Positions 5,657-5,736 of a stretch of 5,736 nt of DNA are shown here, piece by piece. A program made the position numbers and the translations under genes. This stretch comes from Anaerolinea sp. (GTDB lineage Bacteria > Chloroflexota > Anaerolineae > JAAEKA01). Numbering within the stretch: the stretch's first letter is position 1; every line of letters starts with the position of its first letter. Under the pieces are notes generated by a model that ran no database searches, was not told the origin of the DNA, and saw nothing but the letters and a program-made list of their open reading frames with translations. The DNA lies in NCBI GenBank assembly GCA_014879765.1, contig JACSRL010000347.1, positions 1 through 5,736 of the forward strand. The letters are read 5' to 3'.

Positions 5657-5736
5657 CGCGCGGTGTAGAGGTAATCGGGAAGCCACAGCGCGATGCCTGG
5701 AAACACGTATACGAGGAACATGGTGATGAACACCAT
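5653..5736 (-). CDS. C-terminal end of a probable TRAP-transporter large permease (DctM-like), partial
   Basis: The minus strand is open from the window edge to a TAA at 5655-5653, giving the last 27 residues of a protein. It is a hydrophobic helix (VFITMFLVYV) followed by FPGIALWLP and a short polar end. A last membrane helix running into P-x-[IL]-[AS]-L-W-L-P close to the terminus is the hallmark ending of DctM/TRAP large permease subunits, which import organic acids with a periplasmic binding protein and a small DctQ subunit. The frame continues beyond the window. The downstream gene on this strand is the cut amidase-like gene. The stop codon overlaps the convergent antitoxin stop, and no terminator lies between them. 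Confidence 0.7.
   Translation of the reverse strand: MVFITMFLVYVFPGIALWLPDYLYTAR

Overview
The window looks like part of a moderately to highly GC-rich bacterial genome. GC estimated by eye on sample 60-base lines is about 70% in the first gene, 55-60% in the middle and about 50% in the toxin-antitoxin part. It holds a compact five-gene surface-glycan operon, a repeat-bearing intergenic gap, a small toxin-antitoxin (TA) pair, and on the other strand the truncated edge of an unrelated transport/amidase operon. No gene fixes the taxon. The dispersed GGTRAWC heptamers and the AATTCGTGG phrase remind me of non-coding repeats in Chloroflexota (Anaerolineae/Caldilineae) and similar large environmental genomes, but that is a low-confidence impression.

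Region 1 (66-4890, + strand) contains five genes. They encode a cytoplasmic (alpha/alpha) toroid protein of unknown activity, a class I SAM-dependent methyltransferase, two family 2 glycosyltransferases, and a non-hydrolysing UDP-GlcNAc 2-epimerase (WecB/MnaA type). Three of the four junctions are ATGA stop/start overlaps. The fourth has a 1-base gap and a GTG start behind a clear GGAG. The set reads as one translationally coupled unit that makes UDP-ManNAc, transfers sugars with two transferases, and may methylate and otherwise modify the glycan. No polymerase, flippase, export gene or UDP-ManNAc dehydrogenase is visible, so the cluster probably continues upstream or relies on genes elsewhere.

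Region 2 (4872-5027) begins inside the last codons of the epimerase gene with seven head-to-tail heptamers; the epimerase stop codon lies in the array. A good sigma70-type promoter follows (TTGCCT, 17 bp, TAGAAT).

Region 3 (5028-5656, + strand) is a type II TA pair in toxin-first order: a RelE/ParE-fold toxin overlapping by ATGA a Phd/YefM-type antitoxin. The antitoxin looks normal to about residue 81 and then runs into an atypical low-complexity tail.

Region 4 (about 5551-5736, - strand) explains that tail. Read in reverse it holds the C-terminus of what looks like a TRAP-transporter large permease (DctM), a 27-base gap with a good Shine-Dalgarno, and the first ~25 codons of an amidase-like gene that is cut off inside the antitoxin sequence. 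Two unrelated genes are therefore joined within about 5551-5569. This is the most notable observation here: a breakpoint left by insertion or rearrangement, or possibly an assembly join.
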